From Ch128b sp964527925 (GTDB taxonomy: Bacteria; Bacteroidota; Ignavibacteria; Ch128b), in assembly GCA_964527925.1 (NCBI GenBank), contig CAZGQO010000007.1, positions 59,455-123,454 of the forward strand: 64,000 bases of DNA. The letters run 5' to 3'. Position 1 is the stretch's first letter, and each line of letters begins with the position of its first letter. Shown here one piece after another: positions 54,170-63,859 of this stretch. The position numbers and the translations under genes were made by a program. The notes below the pieces were generated by a model, which had not been told where the DNA came from, did not search any database, and saw only the letters and a list, made by a program, of their open reading frames with translations.

Positions 54170-56182
54170 ATGAAAACAAAAAAGTTAAGCAAAAAAATCA
54201 GCAAACAAGTTCATAAATCACATTTACAAAAGAAACCATTATTTTATCAAAGTGTTCTTTCCAGAAAAAAAGAACTCATCCTTGTTTTATTGATTTTAAT
54301 TGTAGCTTTAGCAATTTCTTACTATTACATAAGCTATCAAAAAAACACAAATGGATTTTATGGTTTTCCACTAGATGACCCGTGGATTCATTTGAACTTC
54401 GCAAAAAATTTAGTTGAGTACAATGCTTACTCTTATTACAAAGATGAAGTCATAACTTCAGGTTCAACTTCACCACTCTACACATTTATTGCTGCTTTGT
54501 TATTTCTTATTATTAAAAATGAGTTCATTTTAAGTTACTTAATTGGAATTGCATTCTTAGTCTTGCTGGTTTTATTTGCTTATCTGTTGAGTAAACAAGT
54601 TTTTAATTCAGTCATATTCGCACTTATTTTTTCATTTTTAATTGCACTGCAACCGAAGCTGACTCTCATCTCAGTTTCTGGAATGGAAACAACGATGTTT
54701 ATTTTTATGTCAATTGCTTCATTTTATTTTTATCGAATTGAAAAACTTGCATTGACAGGAATTTTTCTTGGACTTTCATTGTGGACTCGCCCTGAAGGGC
54801 TGACTATAATTTTAGTTTTATTTTTTGATGCTGTTTTGCAAAAAGTTTATTTCAAAACGGAGTTTGGTTCTATAGTTTTCAGGAAAGATAATTTGCTGAA
54901 ATTAGTCCTGCCACTTTTTGTTCTATCAATCTCATACTTCGCTTTTAACTTTACACTTGATGGTCATTTGCTTCCAAATACATATCGAGCAAAGATTAAT
55001 TACTATTACGATGCGGATAGAATGTATTTCATCAAACGAGATATTATCAATTATTTTTCTTCTGATGAGTTTATTGCTGTGTGGATATTTTTCTTTGTTA
55101 ATCTGATTTTTTGCATTTATGATTTAATCAAAAAACGATACAATCCGTTTATACTTTTTTCTTTCTTTGTGATTTTGTTTATAACGGTTTATATAATTCA
55201 GCTTCCATTCGCTCATAGATTTGGAAGATATTTGATGCCTGTAATTCCATTTTATTTGATTTCTTCAATCTATGGTTTGAAAAGATTCGTTGAGTTAGTT
55301 CACACGAAATCAAAATCAGACTGGTATTTTGCCTTAAATGGGTTGGTTGCTCTATTCACAATAGTTACTCTTTTACTTTCAATAAATCAAATCCCTGATG
55401 ATGCAAAAGAAATAGCAATGGTTTCGAAATATCATTATGACCGTCACATTAAAATTGCAGAATGGCTAAAGAAAAACACAAAAGAAACTGACATAATTGC
55501 AACTCACGATATTGGAGCTATTGCTTTTTATAGTGATAGAAAAATTGTTGATATGGTTGGACTCATAAACCCTGAAGTTATTGAACATTTAAGAGATCAA
55601 AACTTCTCGGAATTTTTGAAAAAATATTTCATCGAAAAAAATGTTTCTTACTTTGTTACAATAAGAAACTGGTTTGAAGCTGTAAACCAGAAAGCTTTGT
55701 ACTTGCCAATTAATGAATATGAATTTATGGAAGTATTCGAGTTCATTCCTGAAAGATTTCATTTGATGCCTTTGAGATCTTCTTATTTTAATGAACGTGC
55801 AATTTTTTATATACAGAATAAAGACTATCAAAGGGCACTTAGTTTTCTTCAAAGATCCTATCAACTCGATCCAAATTCTTCTCGAACACTCTTTTTAATG
55901 GGAAATGTCTATGATTTTCTCGGTGATTATGCAAATGCTGAAAAATATCTAAGAAGGGCTATTGAACTTTATCCTGAGTTCACAGAAGCTTATTATGAAC
56001 TGGCAAGAGTTTCTTTCATCAAGAAAGATCTTGAAAACACAAGGTACTATTTAAACAAATGCCTTAATTATAATCCAGATTTCAAACCTGCTCTTGAATT
56101 TATGATCAACCTGCTTGAAAATTTCGATAAAAATCCCGAGGAAGCAAAGAAATTTAGAGAAAGATTATCAGTGCTAAACTAA
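54170..56182 (+). CDS. GT39/ArnT-like membrane glycosyltransferase with C-terminal TPRs
   Basis: This 670-residue protein has about ten membrane helices in residues 38-415. The first outer loop has LDDPWIHLNFAKN, the Asp-rich site of lipid-phosphate-sugar transferases (ArnT/GT39/GT83). After a soluble segment (about 420-540, THDIGAIAFYSDR), two to three TPR repeats end the protein (about 545-660; GDYANAEKYLRRAIELYPEF). This fusion is not usual for ArnT. The substrate sugar is unknown. It ends 1 nt from the convergent MauE-like gene. Confidence 0.85.
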   Translation: MKTKKLSKKISKQVHKSHLQKKPLFYQSVLSRKKELILVLLILIVALAISYYYISYQKNTNGFYGFPLDDPWIHLNFAKNLVEYNAYSYYKDEVITSGSTSPLYTFIAALLFLIIKNEFILSYLIGIAFLVLLVLFAYLLSKQVFNSVIFALIFSFLIALQPKLTLISVSGMETTMFIFMSIASFYFYRIEKLALTGIFLGLSLWTRPEGLTIILVLFFDAVLQKVYFKTEFGSIVFRKDNLLKLVLPLFVLSISYFAFNFTLDGHLLPNTYRAKINYYYDADRMYFIKRDIINYFSSDEFIAVWIFFFVNLIFCIYDLIKKRYNPFILFSFFVILFITVYIIQLPFAHRFGRYLMPVIPFYLISSIYGLKRFVELVHTKSKSDWYFALNGLVALFTIVTLLLSINQIPDDAKEIAMVSKYHYDRHIKIAEWLKKNTKETDIIATHDIGAIAFYSDRKIVDMVGLINPEVIEHLRDQNFSEFLKKYFIEKNVSYFVTIRNWFEAVNQKALYLPINEYEFMEVFEFIPERFHLMPLRSSYFNERAIFYIQNKDYQRALSFLQRSYQLDPNSSRTLFLMGNVYDFLGDYANAEKYLRRAIELYPEFTEAYYELARVSFIKKDLENTRYYLNKCLNYNPDFKPALEFMINLLENFDKNPEEAKKFRERLSVLN

Positions 56183-56641
56183 TTAACTACCTATATCCGA
56201 TGAGTTAATAGAGCTGGTTGTTTCAAACTTTTCATTCATTAAAAGAATTATTGCACCAAAAATTATCAAAGCATTTTCAAGAATTTTCTTCCAGCCAACT
56301 TTTTCAGAACTATCACCAAAGCAGCCGCATTCAATATCAAGTCCAATAATCATTGCATAAGTAACTATTAGCATGAAGACACTCATCAAAAAAATATATA
56401 AAACAAGATTTGCTCTCAGTTTGAATTTAAAAATCAATCCAAATGAAATAAACAGTTCGAGCCATGGAATAAAAATCGTTAGAAAATTTATTATCTGGTT
56501 GCTGAATATCTCATATGCATCAATCGAAAGAGCAAAATTTTCAGGTGACTTAAGTTTTTCAATTGCAGCAATCAAAAAAATTAATGCCAGAATTAAACGA
56601 AGCAGAGTTAACAATAATGATCTAAATTTTTCTTTCTTCAT
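56183..56641 (-). CDS. MauE/DoxX-like membrane protein
   Basis: This 152-residue protein has four membrane helices. The motif IECGCFGDSS after helix 3, and the pattern AIEKLKSPENFALSIDAY, fit MauE/DoxX-like proteins that handle disulfides or thiols in the periplasm. Its start overlaps the rhodanese-like gene's stop (ATGA), so the two work together or are co-expressed. Confidence 0.85.
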   Translation of the reverse strand: MKKEKFRSLLLTLLRLILALIFLIAAIEKLKSPENFALSIDAYEIFSNQIINFLTIFIPWLELFISFGLIFKFKLRANLVLYIFLMSVFMLIVTYAMIIGLDIECGCFGDSSEKVGWKKILENALIIFGAIILLMNEKFETTSSINSSDIGS

Positions 56642-57120
56642 TTTGCAAGATCAAGATTTCTATTTTTCCAGCCTTCTATTCCTTCAACCATTACATAAAT
56701 TTTTTGAAAACCAAAATTCAACAACTTCTCAGCAAGCTGATGACTGAAATTACAATGAATTCCTTCGCAATAAATTAGAATCAAAGTTTCCTGCGGAATT
56801 TCAAAAACTTTATCAATGTAATTATCAAAATTTTTAGAAGGAATGTTGATTGCATTTTTTATATGACCATTTTTATAATCATTTTCTGAACGAGCGTCAA
56901 TAATCAAAGCACCTTCTCGAATTAACTGCAAAGCTGTGTCTATTGATACATCCTGAATTCTTAAGTCATCAGAATGAAGTGAACTCTCTGAAAGGCTTTT
57001 TTTCTTTTCAATGAAGTTAATATTCCCATAAACGATGAAACAATAACTGAAGCCAAACAATAAAGCCATCAACACCATTTGAACGATGTCCTTAAATAAT
57101 TGAGTCTGCAGAAATTTCAT
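56638..57120 (-). CDS. Membrane-anchored rhodanese-like protein
   Basis: This 160-residue protein has one N-terminal membrane helix (about 12-32) and a rhodanese domain (about 55-158). LIIDARSENDYKNGHIKNAINIP is the family sequence. The active loop is YCEGIHCNFS, with the catalytic Cys. It can carry sulfur as persulfide outside the cytoplasm or in the membrane. It is paired with the CGCFG membrane protein; together they suggest a thiol or sulfur-transfer unit. Confidence 0.9.
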   Translation of the reverse strand: MKFLQTQLFKDIVQMVLMALLFGFSYCFIVYGNINFIEKKKSLSESSLHSDDLRIQDVSIDTALQLIREGALIIDARSENDYKNGHIKNAINIPSKNFDNYIDKVFEIPQETLILIYCEGIHCNFSHQLAEKLLNFGFQKIYVMVEGIEGWKNRNLDLAK

Positions 57121-57140
57121 TTTATGATGATTTTTATTTT

Positions 57141-57170
57141 AAAATAAAAAATCACCCATAATACGGGTGA
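57141..57170 (-). terminator. Rho-independent terminator of ahcY
   Basis: TCACCC (57152-57157) and GGGTGA (57165-57170) pair around a 7-nt loop and are followed on the minus strand by T6, A and T4. It lies 24 nt after the ahcY stop. Confidence 0.8.
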
Positions 57171-57194
57171 CCTTAAATAATCACTAATAAACAA

Positions 57195-58472
57195 TTATGT
57201 TCCTTCAGAATAATCTGAAATGTATTTAATCTGTTCTTTGGTCAACTTATCAATTTTATAGCCGAGAGTTTTCAGTTTTATTGATGCAATGTATTGATCC
57301 TGTTCTTCTGAAATTTCGTGAACAGAGTTTTCAAGCCGTACACCTTTTTTGTCAAGTTCAGCGAGTCTAATCTGAGACATGAACTGATTGGCAAAAGACA
57401 TATCCATCACTTCAGAAGGATGACCTTCAGCAGCAGCAAGATTTACCAATCTTCCCTGGGCTAAAACATAAATTCGTTTTCCGTTTTTCAGAGTATATTC
57501 TTCATTATTTTCACGAATCAACTTTTTGGATTTTGTAAGTTTTGCAAGATCGTTGAGATTTATTTCGCAATCATAATGACCTGTATTGCAAACGATTGCG
57601 CCATCTTTCATCTTTTCAAAATGTCTTTTAACGATTACATCTTTTACGCCAGTAGCAGTGATAAATATATCTCCAATTTTAGCAGCTTCATCCATTGGCA
57701 TCACACGGAAACCTTCGAGAGCTGCTTTGAGTGCTGCAGTTGGTTTGACTTCAGTAACAATAACATTTGCACCCATTCCAGCTGCACGTTTTGCAACTCC
57801 ACTTCCGCAATGACCATAGCCTGCAACAACAAAATTCTTTCCAGCCAGAAGAACACTTGTAGCTCTTAAAATTCCATCAATTGATGATTGACCTGTTCCA
57901 TAAACATTATCAAAATCCCACTTGGTTTCTGCATCGTTAACAGCAATGACAGGATATTTCAAAGCACCATCTTTTGCCATTGCTCTTAGACGTTTCACAC
58001 CAGTTGTGGTTTCTTCAGTTCCACCGACTACTTTTTCTGCAAGTTTTGGATATTTATTGTGAATTGTAAAAATTAAATCTGCACCATCATCAAGAGTTAG
58101 ATTAGGCTGGAATTTTAATGTTTGTTCTATGCACCAGTAGAATTCTTTTACATTCATTCCATGCCATGCAAAAATTGAAATTCCATTTTTAGCAAGTGCT
58201 GCAGCAACATCATCTTGAGTTGAAAGCGGATTGCAGCCACTCCAGCTAACTTCAGCACCAGCTGCAACAAGAGTTTCAATTAGTACAGCTGTTTCTTTTG
58301 TAACATGCAAGCAGCCAGCAATTCTATAACCTTTAAGTGGTTTAGTTTTGTTGTATTCTTTTCTGAGTTCCATCAGAACGGGCATTCGAGATTCAGCCCA
58401 TTGAATCTTTTTACGTCCTTCTTCAGCTAATTTTAAATCAAGAACTTTGTATACACCAGGTTTATAATCCAT
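57195..58472 (-). CDS. ahcY: Adenosylhomocysteinase
   Basis: This 425-residue enzyme splits S-adenosylhomocysteine to adenosine and homocysteine with bound NAD. Motifs: GCLHVTKETAVLIETL, NDAETKWDFDN, AGYGHCGSGVAKRAAGMGANV, CNTGHYDCEI and EGHPSEVMDMSFANQ. It follows metK by 58 nt and together they recycle the methyl donor. Confidence 0.97.
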   Translation of the reverse strand: MDYKPGVYKVLDLKLAEEGRKKIQWAESRMPVLMELRKEYNKTKPLKGYRIAGCLHVTKETAVLIETLVAAGAEVSWSGCNPLSTQDDVAAALAKNGISIFAWHGMNVKEFYWCIEQTLKFQPNLTLDDGADLIFTIHNKYPKLAEKVVGGTEETTTGVKRLRAMAKDGALKYPVIAVNDAETKWDFDNVYGTGQSSIDGILRATSVLLAGKNFVVAGYGHCGSGVAKRAAGMGANVIVTEVKPTAALKAALEGFRVMPMDEAAKIGDIFITATGVKDVIVKRHFEKMKDGAIVCNTGHYDCEINLNDLAKLTKSKKLIRENNEEYTLKNGKRIYVLAQGRLVNLAAAEGHPSEVMDMSFANQFMSQIRLAELDKKGVRLENSVHEISEEQDQYIASIKLKTLGYKIDKLTKEQIKYISDYSEGT

Positions 58473-58530
58473 TACTAAATATCTCCAGATTTAATTTGAC
58501 ATTTATATTTAAGTTTTCAGAACAAATTAA

Positions 58531-59673
58531 TTACTTAATTAATGATTTAAAGAAATCTACTAGATCTAATTTTTCCCATGTGAAACCATTTTCGTTGCGA
58601 CCAAAATGACCATACGCCGCAGTTGCTTTATATCTTGGCTTTCTAAGATCTAAGCGATTAATAATTCCTTTTGGAGTTAGATCGATCTCTTTTCTTATTA
58701 TCTCACCAAGTTGAATATCTGGCAATAATCCAGTATTAAAAGTATTCACATAAATAGAAACAGGTTTCTCAATTCCAATTGCATAAGCTACCTGAATTAA
58801 ACATTCTTTAGCCAATCCCGCTGCAACAATATTTTTTGCAAGATGTCTTGCAGCATAAGTTGCACTTCTATCAACTTTGGTTGGATCCTTTCCACTGAAA
58901 GCTCCACCGCCATGAGGTGCATAACCACCATAAGTATCGACAATGATTTTTCTTCCGGTCAAACCAGTATCACCGTGAGGTCCGCCGATTTCAAATCTTC
59001 CAGTCGGATTAACATGATAAATTGTATTCACAAGCAATTTTTCAGGAATTACTTTCTTTACAACATGCTCAATCACATCTTCTTTAATTTTATCCTGACA
59101 GACATCCGGGTCATGTTGAGTGGAAACTACGATTGTATCAACTCGAACAGGTTTATTGTTGTCATCGTACTCAATAGTTACCTGTGATTTTGCATCTGGT
59201 CTGAGATAAGGCATCAGATGTTTTTCTTTCTTTCTGATTTCAGCTAATCTTTTGACGAGCTTATGTGCATACATTATTGGTGTAGGCATATATTCTTCAG
59301 TTTGATCAGTTGCATAACCGAACATCATTCCCTGATCGCCAGCACCACCTTTATCGACCCCTATTGCAATATCAGGTGATTGTGAATGAATTGAATTCAA
59401 AACCGAACATGAATCTGCATCAAAACGATAAACTGGACTTGTGTATCCAATTTCTCTTATTGTTTCTCTCACAACATCCTGAATATTAACAACAGCTTGT
59501 GAAGTTACCTCACCGCCGACAAGGACCAATCCCGTGGTTACAAAAGTTTCGCAGGCAACACGAGAATTAGGATCCTGTTTTAAATATTCATCTAATATGG
59601 CATCTGAAATCTGATCACAGATTTTATCTGGATGACCTTCAGAGACTGATTCTGATGTAAAGAGTCTTGGCAT
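58531..59673 (-). CDS. metK: S-adenosylmethionine synthetase
   Basis: This 380-residue enzyme makes SAM from methionine and ATP. Motifs: EGHPDKICDQISDAILD, GAGDQGMMFGYA, GRFEIGGPHGDTGLTGRK and GGGAFSGKDPTKVDRSA. Ribosome site GGAG precedes the ATG. The nucleotidyltransferase gene upstream ends 19 nt away, so the three genes may be co-transcribed. Confidence 0.97.
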   Translation of the reverse strand: MPRLFTSESVSEGHPDKICDQISDAILDEYLKQDPNSRVACETFVTTGLVLVGGEVTSQAVVNIQDVVRETIREIGYTSPVYRFDADSCSVLNSIHSQSPDIAIGVDKGGAGDQGMMFGYATDQTEEYMPTPIMYAHKLVKRLAEIRKKEKHLMPYLRPDAKSQVTIEYDDNNKPVRVDTIVVSTQHDPDVCQDKIKEDVIEHVVKKVIPEKLLVNTIYHVNPTGRFEIGGPHGDTGLTGRKIIVDTYGGYAPHGGGAFSGKDPTKVDRSATYAARHLAKNIVAAGLAKECLIQVAYAIGIEKPVSIYVNTFNTGLLPDIQLGEIIRKEIDLTPKGIINRLDLRKPRYKATAAYGHFGRNENGFTWEKLDLVDFFKSLIK

Positions 59674-59692
59674 TTTTTACTCCAATTAGTTT

Positions 59693-60676
59693 TTACTCAA
59701 ATATTATTTCAGTTGAATCACCGGTGTTTAATCTCTTAAACTGCCCGATGATGGTTGTATTATTTCCAATAATAGAATCTTTCAAAATTTCATTTTCAAC
59801 TACGGCGTTCACACCAATAATGCTGTTAATTACAATTGAATTTCTAACTACAGCTCCATCATTAATTGTTGTGTAAGGACCAATGATACTGTTTTCAACT
59901 CGACTGTTTGGTGAAATGTAAACTGGTTTTCGAATTGTAACCCCGTCAATATTCTCTATGTTGTTTAGTTTCTCAAGAAGATGATGATTCGTTGCAAGAA
60001 GTGTTTCTGGTTTACCGCAATCATACCAGCCTTCAACAAGGAATGGAATAAATTTTTCTTGTTTCTGAATCATCAATTCCAATGCATCTGTTAATTGATA
60101 TTCATTTTTAGTTTTAATGTCCTTTGTTATTATCTCATCAAGACATTGAGACAGCAATTTAGAATTTTTAATGTAATAAAGTCCTACTATTGCAAGTTTA
60201 CTTATAGGAGTTTCTGGTTTTTCTACGAGTTTGGTAATGAAACCATTTTCAACAATTGCAACACCAAATCGTCTTGGATCTTCAACTTCCTTCACACCAA
60301 GTGCAGAGTATTTTGAATTAATCATCTCACCAAGATTGACATCAAAAATTGTATCTCCCAGAATCATTAGTAATTCATCATCACCAAAAGAGCTTTTTGC
60401 CAGATAGATTGCGTGACCTAATCCTTTTTGTTCTTCCTGATTTATGTATTCTGCCTGAAAATTATAATTCTTATCAACATACTCCTGAACTTTCTCACCA
60501 AGATAACCTACAATGAATGTAACTTTCTCAATCCCTTCGGTCACAAGTCTATCAAGAATGTGACCGAGAATAGGTTTACCTGCAACATTCAATAGAACTT
60601 TCGGTAAAGTGTAAGTATGTGGTCGAAGTCTTGTTCCAATTCCAGCTACAGGAATTATTGCTCGTAGGTTTTTCAT
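59693..60676 (-). CDS. Sugar-1-phosphate nucleotidyltransferase with left-handed beta-helix tail
   Basis: This 327-residue enzyme makes a nucleotide sugar. The N-terminal signature VAGIGTRLRPHTYTLPKVLL, then ILGDTIF (metal Asp), VEKPETP and GWYDCGKPETLL fit the glucose-1-phosphate thymidylyltransferase long-form family. The C-terminal 80 residues (IGPYTTINDGAVVRN, SIIGNNTTI) form a hexapeptide-repeat beta-helix. Which nucleotide and sugar is unclear. Confidence 0.9.
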   Translation of the reverse strand: MKNLRAIIPVAGIGTRLRPHTYTLPKVLLNVAGKPILGHILDRLVTEGIEKVTFIVGYLGEKVQEYVDKNYNFQAEYINQEEQKGLGHAIYLAKSSFGDDELLMILGDTIFDVNLGEMINSKYSALGVKEVEDPRRFGVAIVENGFITKLVEKPETPISKLAIVGLYYIKNSKLLSQCLDEIITKDIKTKNEYQLTDALELMIQKQEKFIPFLVEGWYDCGKPETLLATNHHLLEKLNNIENIDGVTIRKPVYISPNSRVENSIIGPYTTINDGAVVRNSIVINSIIGVNAVVENEILKDSIIGNNTTIIGQFKRLNTGDSTEIIFE

Positions 60677-60879
60677 AATTGATTACAAACTTAATTAAAG
60701 TGGTTTTTATTAGCAATTTGAGTGATGTAAAATTACTCTGACAATCTAAGCAGGAATTAACAAAACCAACTACTTTTAAGGTGAGATATCTAAGTGACAA
60801 TTATGAGTGATCTTTGAATTAATTAAAATCAACATGCCTTAAATCGTCTTTCGACGATTAAAACAAAAATAAAATAATA

Positions 60880-63525
60880 TTAGATATCCAGCCAGTAAGA
60901 AAGTTTTAGTAAGAAAACATTGTTTGAACGTGCATCAAGTAAATTTTTAATATCCCTTACAAGTGATAATTCACCCGGATTTTCAAAATTTTCTTTACCA
61001 TGTGACCAGACAAAATACATCGAAGAACCTGGTGAAAATTCCCATCTTAAAATTACATTGAGTCGAAGTGATTTGTAATTAAAATCAGGATTACCTATTG
61101 AAAATTCTTCAGCTGGACCATTTCCATCGGGATCAATCAGATATTCATCACCAACTTTTTGAATAGAACCTGCATCTCTGCCATAAATATTAAAGTCATA
61201 AGTCCGTGGTGCTTTCAATTCTTTAATCTCAGAATATTTTCCAGCTGATATTAATGGCTGAGTATAAATTTGAAGCGTTAACTTCGGATTGAATGTATAA
61301 TTCAATCTAATATTAGCTAGTAAAGTTTTTTGATATAGTATTCCAAATATATATCGATAACCATAAGTGTTAACAGCAAATGAATCAGAAAGATTTGTAA
61401 TCCATTGAGACTGGTCATTTGAAAATTCAATAGAAGGTTCAAGTGAGATTTTTAGCTGTGAACTCGGTTTATATTCTACAGATAAATTAATGTTTTGGGT
61501 ATTTGAACCGTCTTTTGCTTTCTCCCTGTGATAAGAAATTTCAAATACAACATCTTTACTTTCATTAGTTTCAAAATTTATTGAGTACCAGTGGGCTTCA
61601 GGTTGTTTTGTGAGTGGACCGCCACGTGTTAATTCTTTCCGATAAACCTCAGGAGAAAATCCAAAATCGAAATTCATTGAATAGAAATTCTTAAATTGAA
61701 ATCCACCAAATAACACGAAACCATTAGCTGTCACATTACCTTCAAAATCAAAACTGCCAAAGAGAGCAAAGTGCAAACTTTTTCTGCGAGTATATTTATC
61801 TGGATCAAACCATCTGTAACCAAGAACAAGATGTGAGTTTATAACATCAGCACGAGAGAGAAATCCAAGATCATTTATTTCAAAATCAGGACAAATAAAA
61901 CCGAAAGCTGAGTTTAAATAGAAATTTCCTTTTTGTTTGTTGATTGTTATTCTGCCTGCAAAACCATTCAATGTAGTTTTTGATGAATCAATAATAATTT
62001 TTTTTGCATCAGGTCTTTGTAAATATCTTTGCGGCGCCTTTTGAACTCTGATAATTGATTCTCTTGAGCCTTTTAAATATGAACCAACCAGATATCCATT
62101 CAATACATAAGTATCATTCTCATCAAGATAAGTCCATCCATCAACACCATAAGTAAAAGCGTTTCTGACAAGTTTTGAATCAATATTTTGATTTCTATTA
62201 TCACGAATTGTTGCTGTCGAAATAAATCCAATTGACTGTCTTCCCGAATTAAATTCTTTTTGCGTTCTGAAAACTCCATAATAAGTAAATGGTTCAACTT
62301 CTTCATTAAATCTATATCCCTGTGAATCAACAATTGCATAAGTTCTTTCAGTAAATGCATTCAAGAAATTAATTGAAAGATCGTTTTGCAGTTTGCCTGT
62401 TAGTTTTGCAGCACCAAGAATTCGAGTTTCTGCTGGATAATTGACATATCCTTCGTGAATTACATTTATTCGTGGAGCCCGTCCAATTCTTCTTGAATAA
62501 AATAACTCAGGATTTCGCCAGTTAAAACCAAAAAGATTATTTGACCCACCAATTCCAAAGCGAAGTATTTGTGAACCTTCAATAAAGAATGGTCTTTTTT
62601 CTTCAAAATATGTTTCGAAAGCAGTTAGATTAACTACAGCTGGGTCTACTTCAACCTGACCAAAATCTGGATTAATAGTTCCATCAATAGTCAGATTACT
62701 ACCAACTCCAATCTTAAAATCACTGCCAAATGAACTTAAATATTGTTTTGATTTATAGAAAGGATCTTGCGAATCATGAATAAGAAATTGACTTTTGCCT
62801 ACAACATAAGGGAGAAATTCAATTCTTTGTTTTTGTTTAATTCCGCTCAATCCATAGAGAGTTGCAAAGTGAGATACAAATCCACTCTCTTTTTTTGATA
62901 CAAGAACAAAATGGTCTTCTTCTTGTTTTCTGTTTATCCTACGATAAAAGTTTATCCCCCATACCAATTCTTCCGAATTCTTAAAACGAAGTTGAGAGAA
63001 TGGAACTTTGATTTCTACACTCCAGTTATCTTCATTAATTGAAACGCCGTAATCCCAGACACCATCCCAGGTTTCATCATCCCATCCATCATTAAAAAAT
63101 TGACCATCGATAATTGCACCCATTGGATTGACAAGAAAGAAAAATGCATTTCGTCTATCAAGATATGTATCGATTGCAAAACCAAAATAATCTGAAGCAA
63201 GAAATTCATCTCTTCTTCCAACAATTCTGGTGATAGAATCAGGTCTTGAGTCATACAATTTTGCAGAGACATAAAAATTGTGATCATCAAAGAAAACCCA
63301 CACATCTGTTTTTTCTGTTGCGGGTTTACCTTCATCAGGATCTCGTTGAGTAAAATCTGAATAAGAAGGCAACGAATAAAATTTTTCGTTTAGTTTTCCA
63401 TCAAGATGAACAGGTTCACTGATTTTGTGTGCAACAACCTTCTTTGAGTTACCTGGCTTTTCGAAGGAATACAAAGAATGGACAAGACATAATAAAGACA
63501 ATAAGAGCGCAATAAATCTTTTCAT
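60880..63525 (-). CDS. DUF5916 outer-membrane protein with CBM9-like domain
   Basis: This 881-residue protein has a signal peptide, then a CBM9-like domain (about 30-230; VHLDGKLNEKFY, FVSHFATL after), and a long beta-rich part typical of DUF5916 (FGQVEVDPAVVNLTAFETYFEEKRPFF motif region). The barrel ends with LKLSYWLDI. It should sit in the outer membrane and bind or import glycan or a related ligand. A role in sugar uptake is inference. Confidence 0.85.
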   Translation of the reverse strand: MKRFIALLLSLLCLVHSLYSFEKPGNSKKVVAHKISEPVHLDGKLNEKFYSLPSYSDFTQRDPDEGKPATEKTDVWVFFDDHNFYVSAKLYDSRPDSITRIVGRRDEFLASDYFGFAIDTYLDRRNAFFFLVNPMGAIIDGQFFNDGWDDETWDGVWDYGVSINEDNWSVEIKVPFSQLRFKNSEELVWGINFYRRINRKQEEDHFVLVSKKESGFVSHFATLYGLSGIKQKQRIEFLPYVVGKSQFLIHDSQDPFYKSKQYLSSFGSDFKIGVGSNLTIDGTINPDFGQVEVDPAVVNLTAFETYFEEKRPFFIEGSQILRFGIGGSNNLFGFNWRNPELFYSRRIGRAPRINVIHEGYVNYPAETRILGAAKLTGKLQNDLSINFLNAFTERTYAIVDSQGYRFNEEVEPFTYYGVFRTQKEFNSGRQSIGFISTATIRDNRNQNIDSKLVRNAFTYGVDGWTYLDENDTYVLNGYLVGSYLKGSRESIIRVQKAPQRYLQRPDAKKIIIDSSKTTLNGFAGRITINKQKGNFYLNSAFGFICPDFEINDLGFLSRADVINSHLVLGYRWFDPDKYTRRKSLHFALFGSFDFEGNVTANGFVLFGGFQFKNFYSMNFDFGFSPEVYRKELTRGGPLTKQPEAHWYSINFETNESKDVVFEISYHREKAKDGSNTQNINLSVEYKPSSQLKISLEPSIEFSNDQSQWITNLSDSFAVNTYGYRYIFGILYQKTLLANIRLNYTFNPKLTLQIYTQPLISAGKYSEIKELKAPRTYDFNIYGRDAGSIQKVGDEYLIDPDGNGPAEEFSIGNPDFNYKSLRLNVILRWEFSPGSSMYFVWSHGKENFENPGELSLVRDIKNLLDARSNNVFLLKLSYWLDI

Positions 63526-63580
63526 GGTTTTTGATTTTTATTCGATTAGCTTTTCAAAATGTTACAACAGAAATAAAATA

Positions 63581-63859
63581 TTAGAGATTGATTTCCTTCT
63601 TCACAGCTTCGACTTTTTCTTCGATAAGAGAGATCAAATCTTCTCGTGAAATATTTTCTATGGTAAATTTATTTGTAATCACGATAGTTCTTATATCATC
63701 GCCTTCCCCTCGAAGATGTCTATAAAGATTAAAGCCCAATCTATTTCTGTCGTTCATGATAGGAAGAAATTCGGCGAGACTTTCTGCAATTGAATAAGCT
63801 TTCTTTTCAATACTATTCTCAGGAAATGGTTTAACAGGTGCCGGTGGTAACGAAGTCAT
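63581..63859 (-). CDS. Small hypothetical protein
   Basis: This 92-residue soluble protein is preceded by GAGGATGAAAG before the ATG. It has no membrane segment, and NRLGFNLYRHLRGEGDDIRTIVI followed by a lysine-rich helix at the end. I recognise no family. It is 55 nt upstream of the DUF5916 gene on the same strand and may share its transcript. Confidence 0.6.
   Translation of the reverse strand: MTSLPPAPVKPFPENSIEKKAYSIAESLAEFLPIMNDRNRLGFNLYRHLRGEGDDIRTIVITNKFTIENISREDLISLIEEKVEAVKKEINL

Noticed and set aside
60842..60859. Short hairpin (AATCGTC-TTTC-GACGATT) after the DUF5916 gene's 3' side
   Set aside because: The stem is 7 bp and no clear T-run follows on either strand, and it lies downstream of the DUF5916 stop only by 20 nt; too weak for a terminator call.
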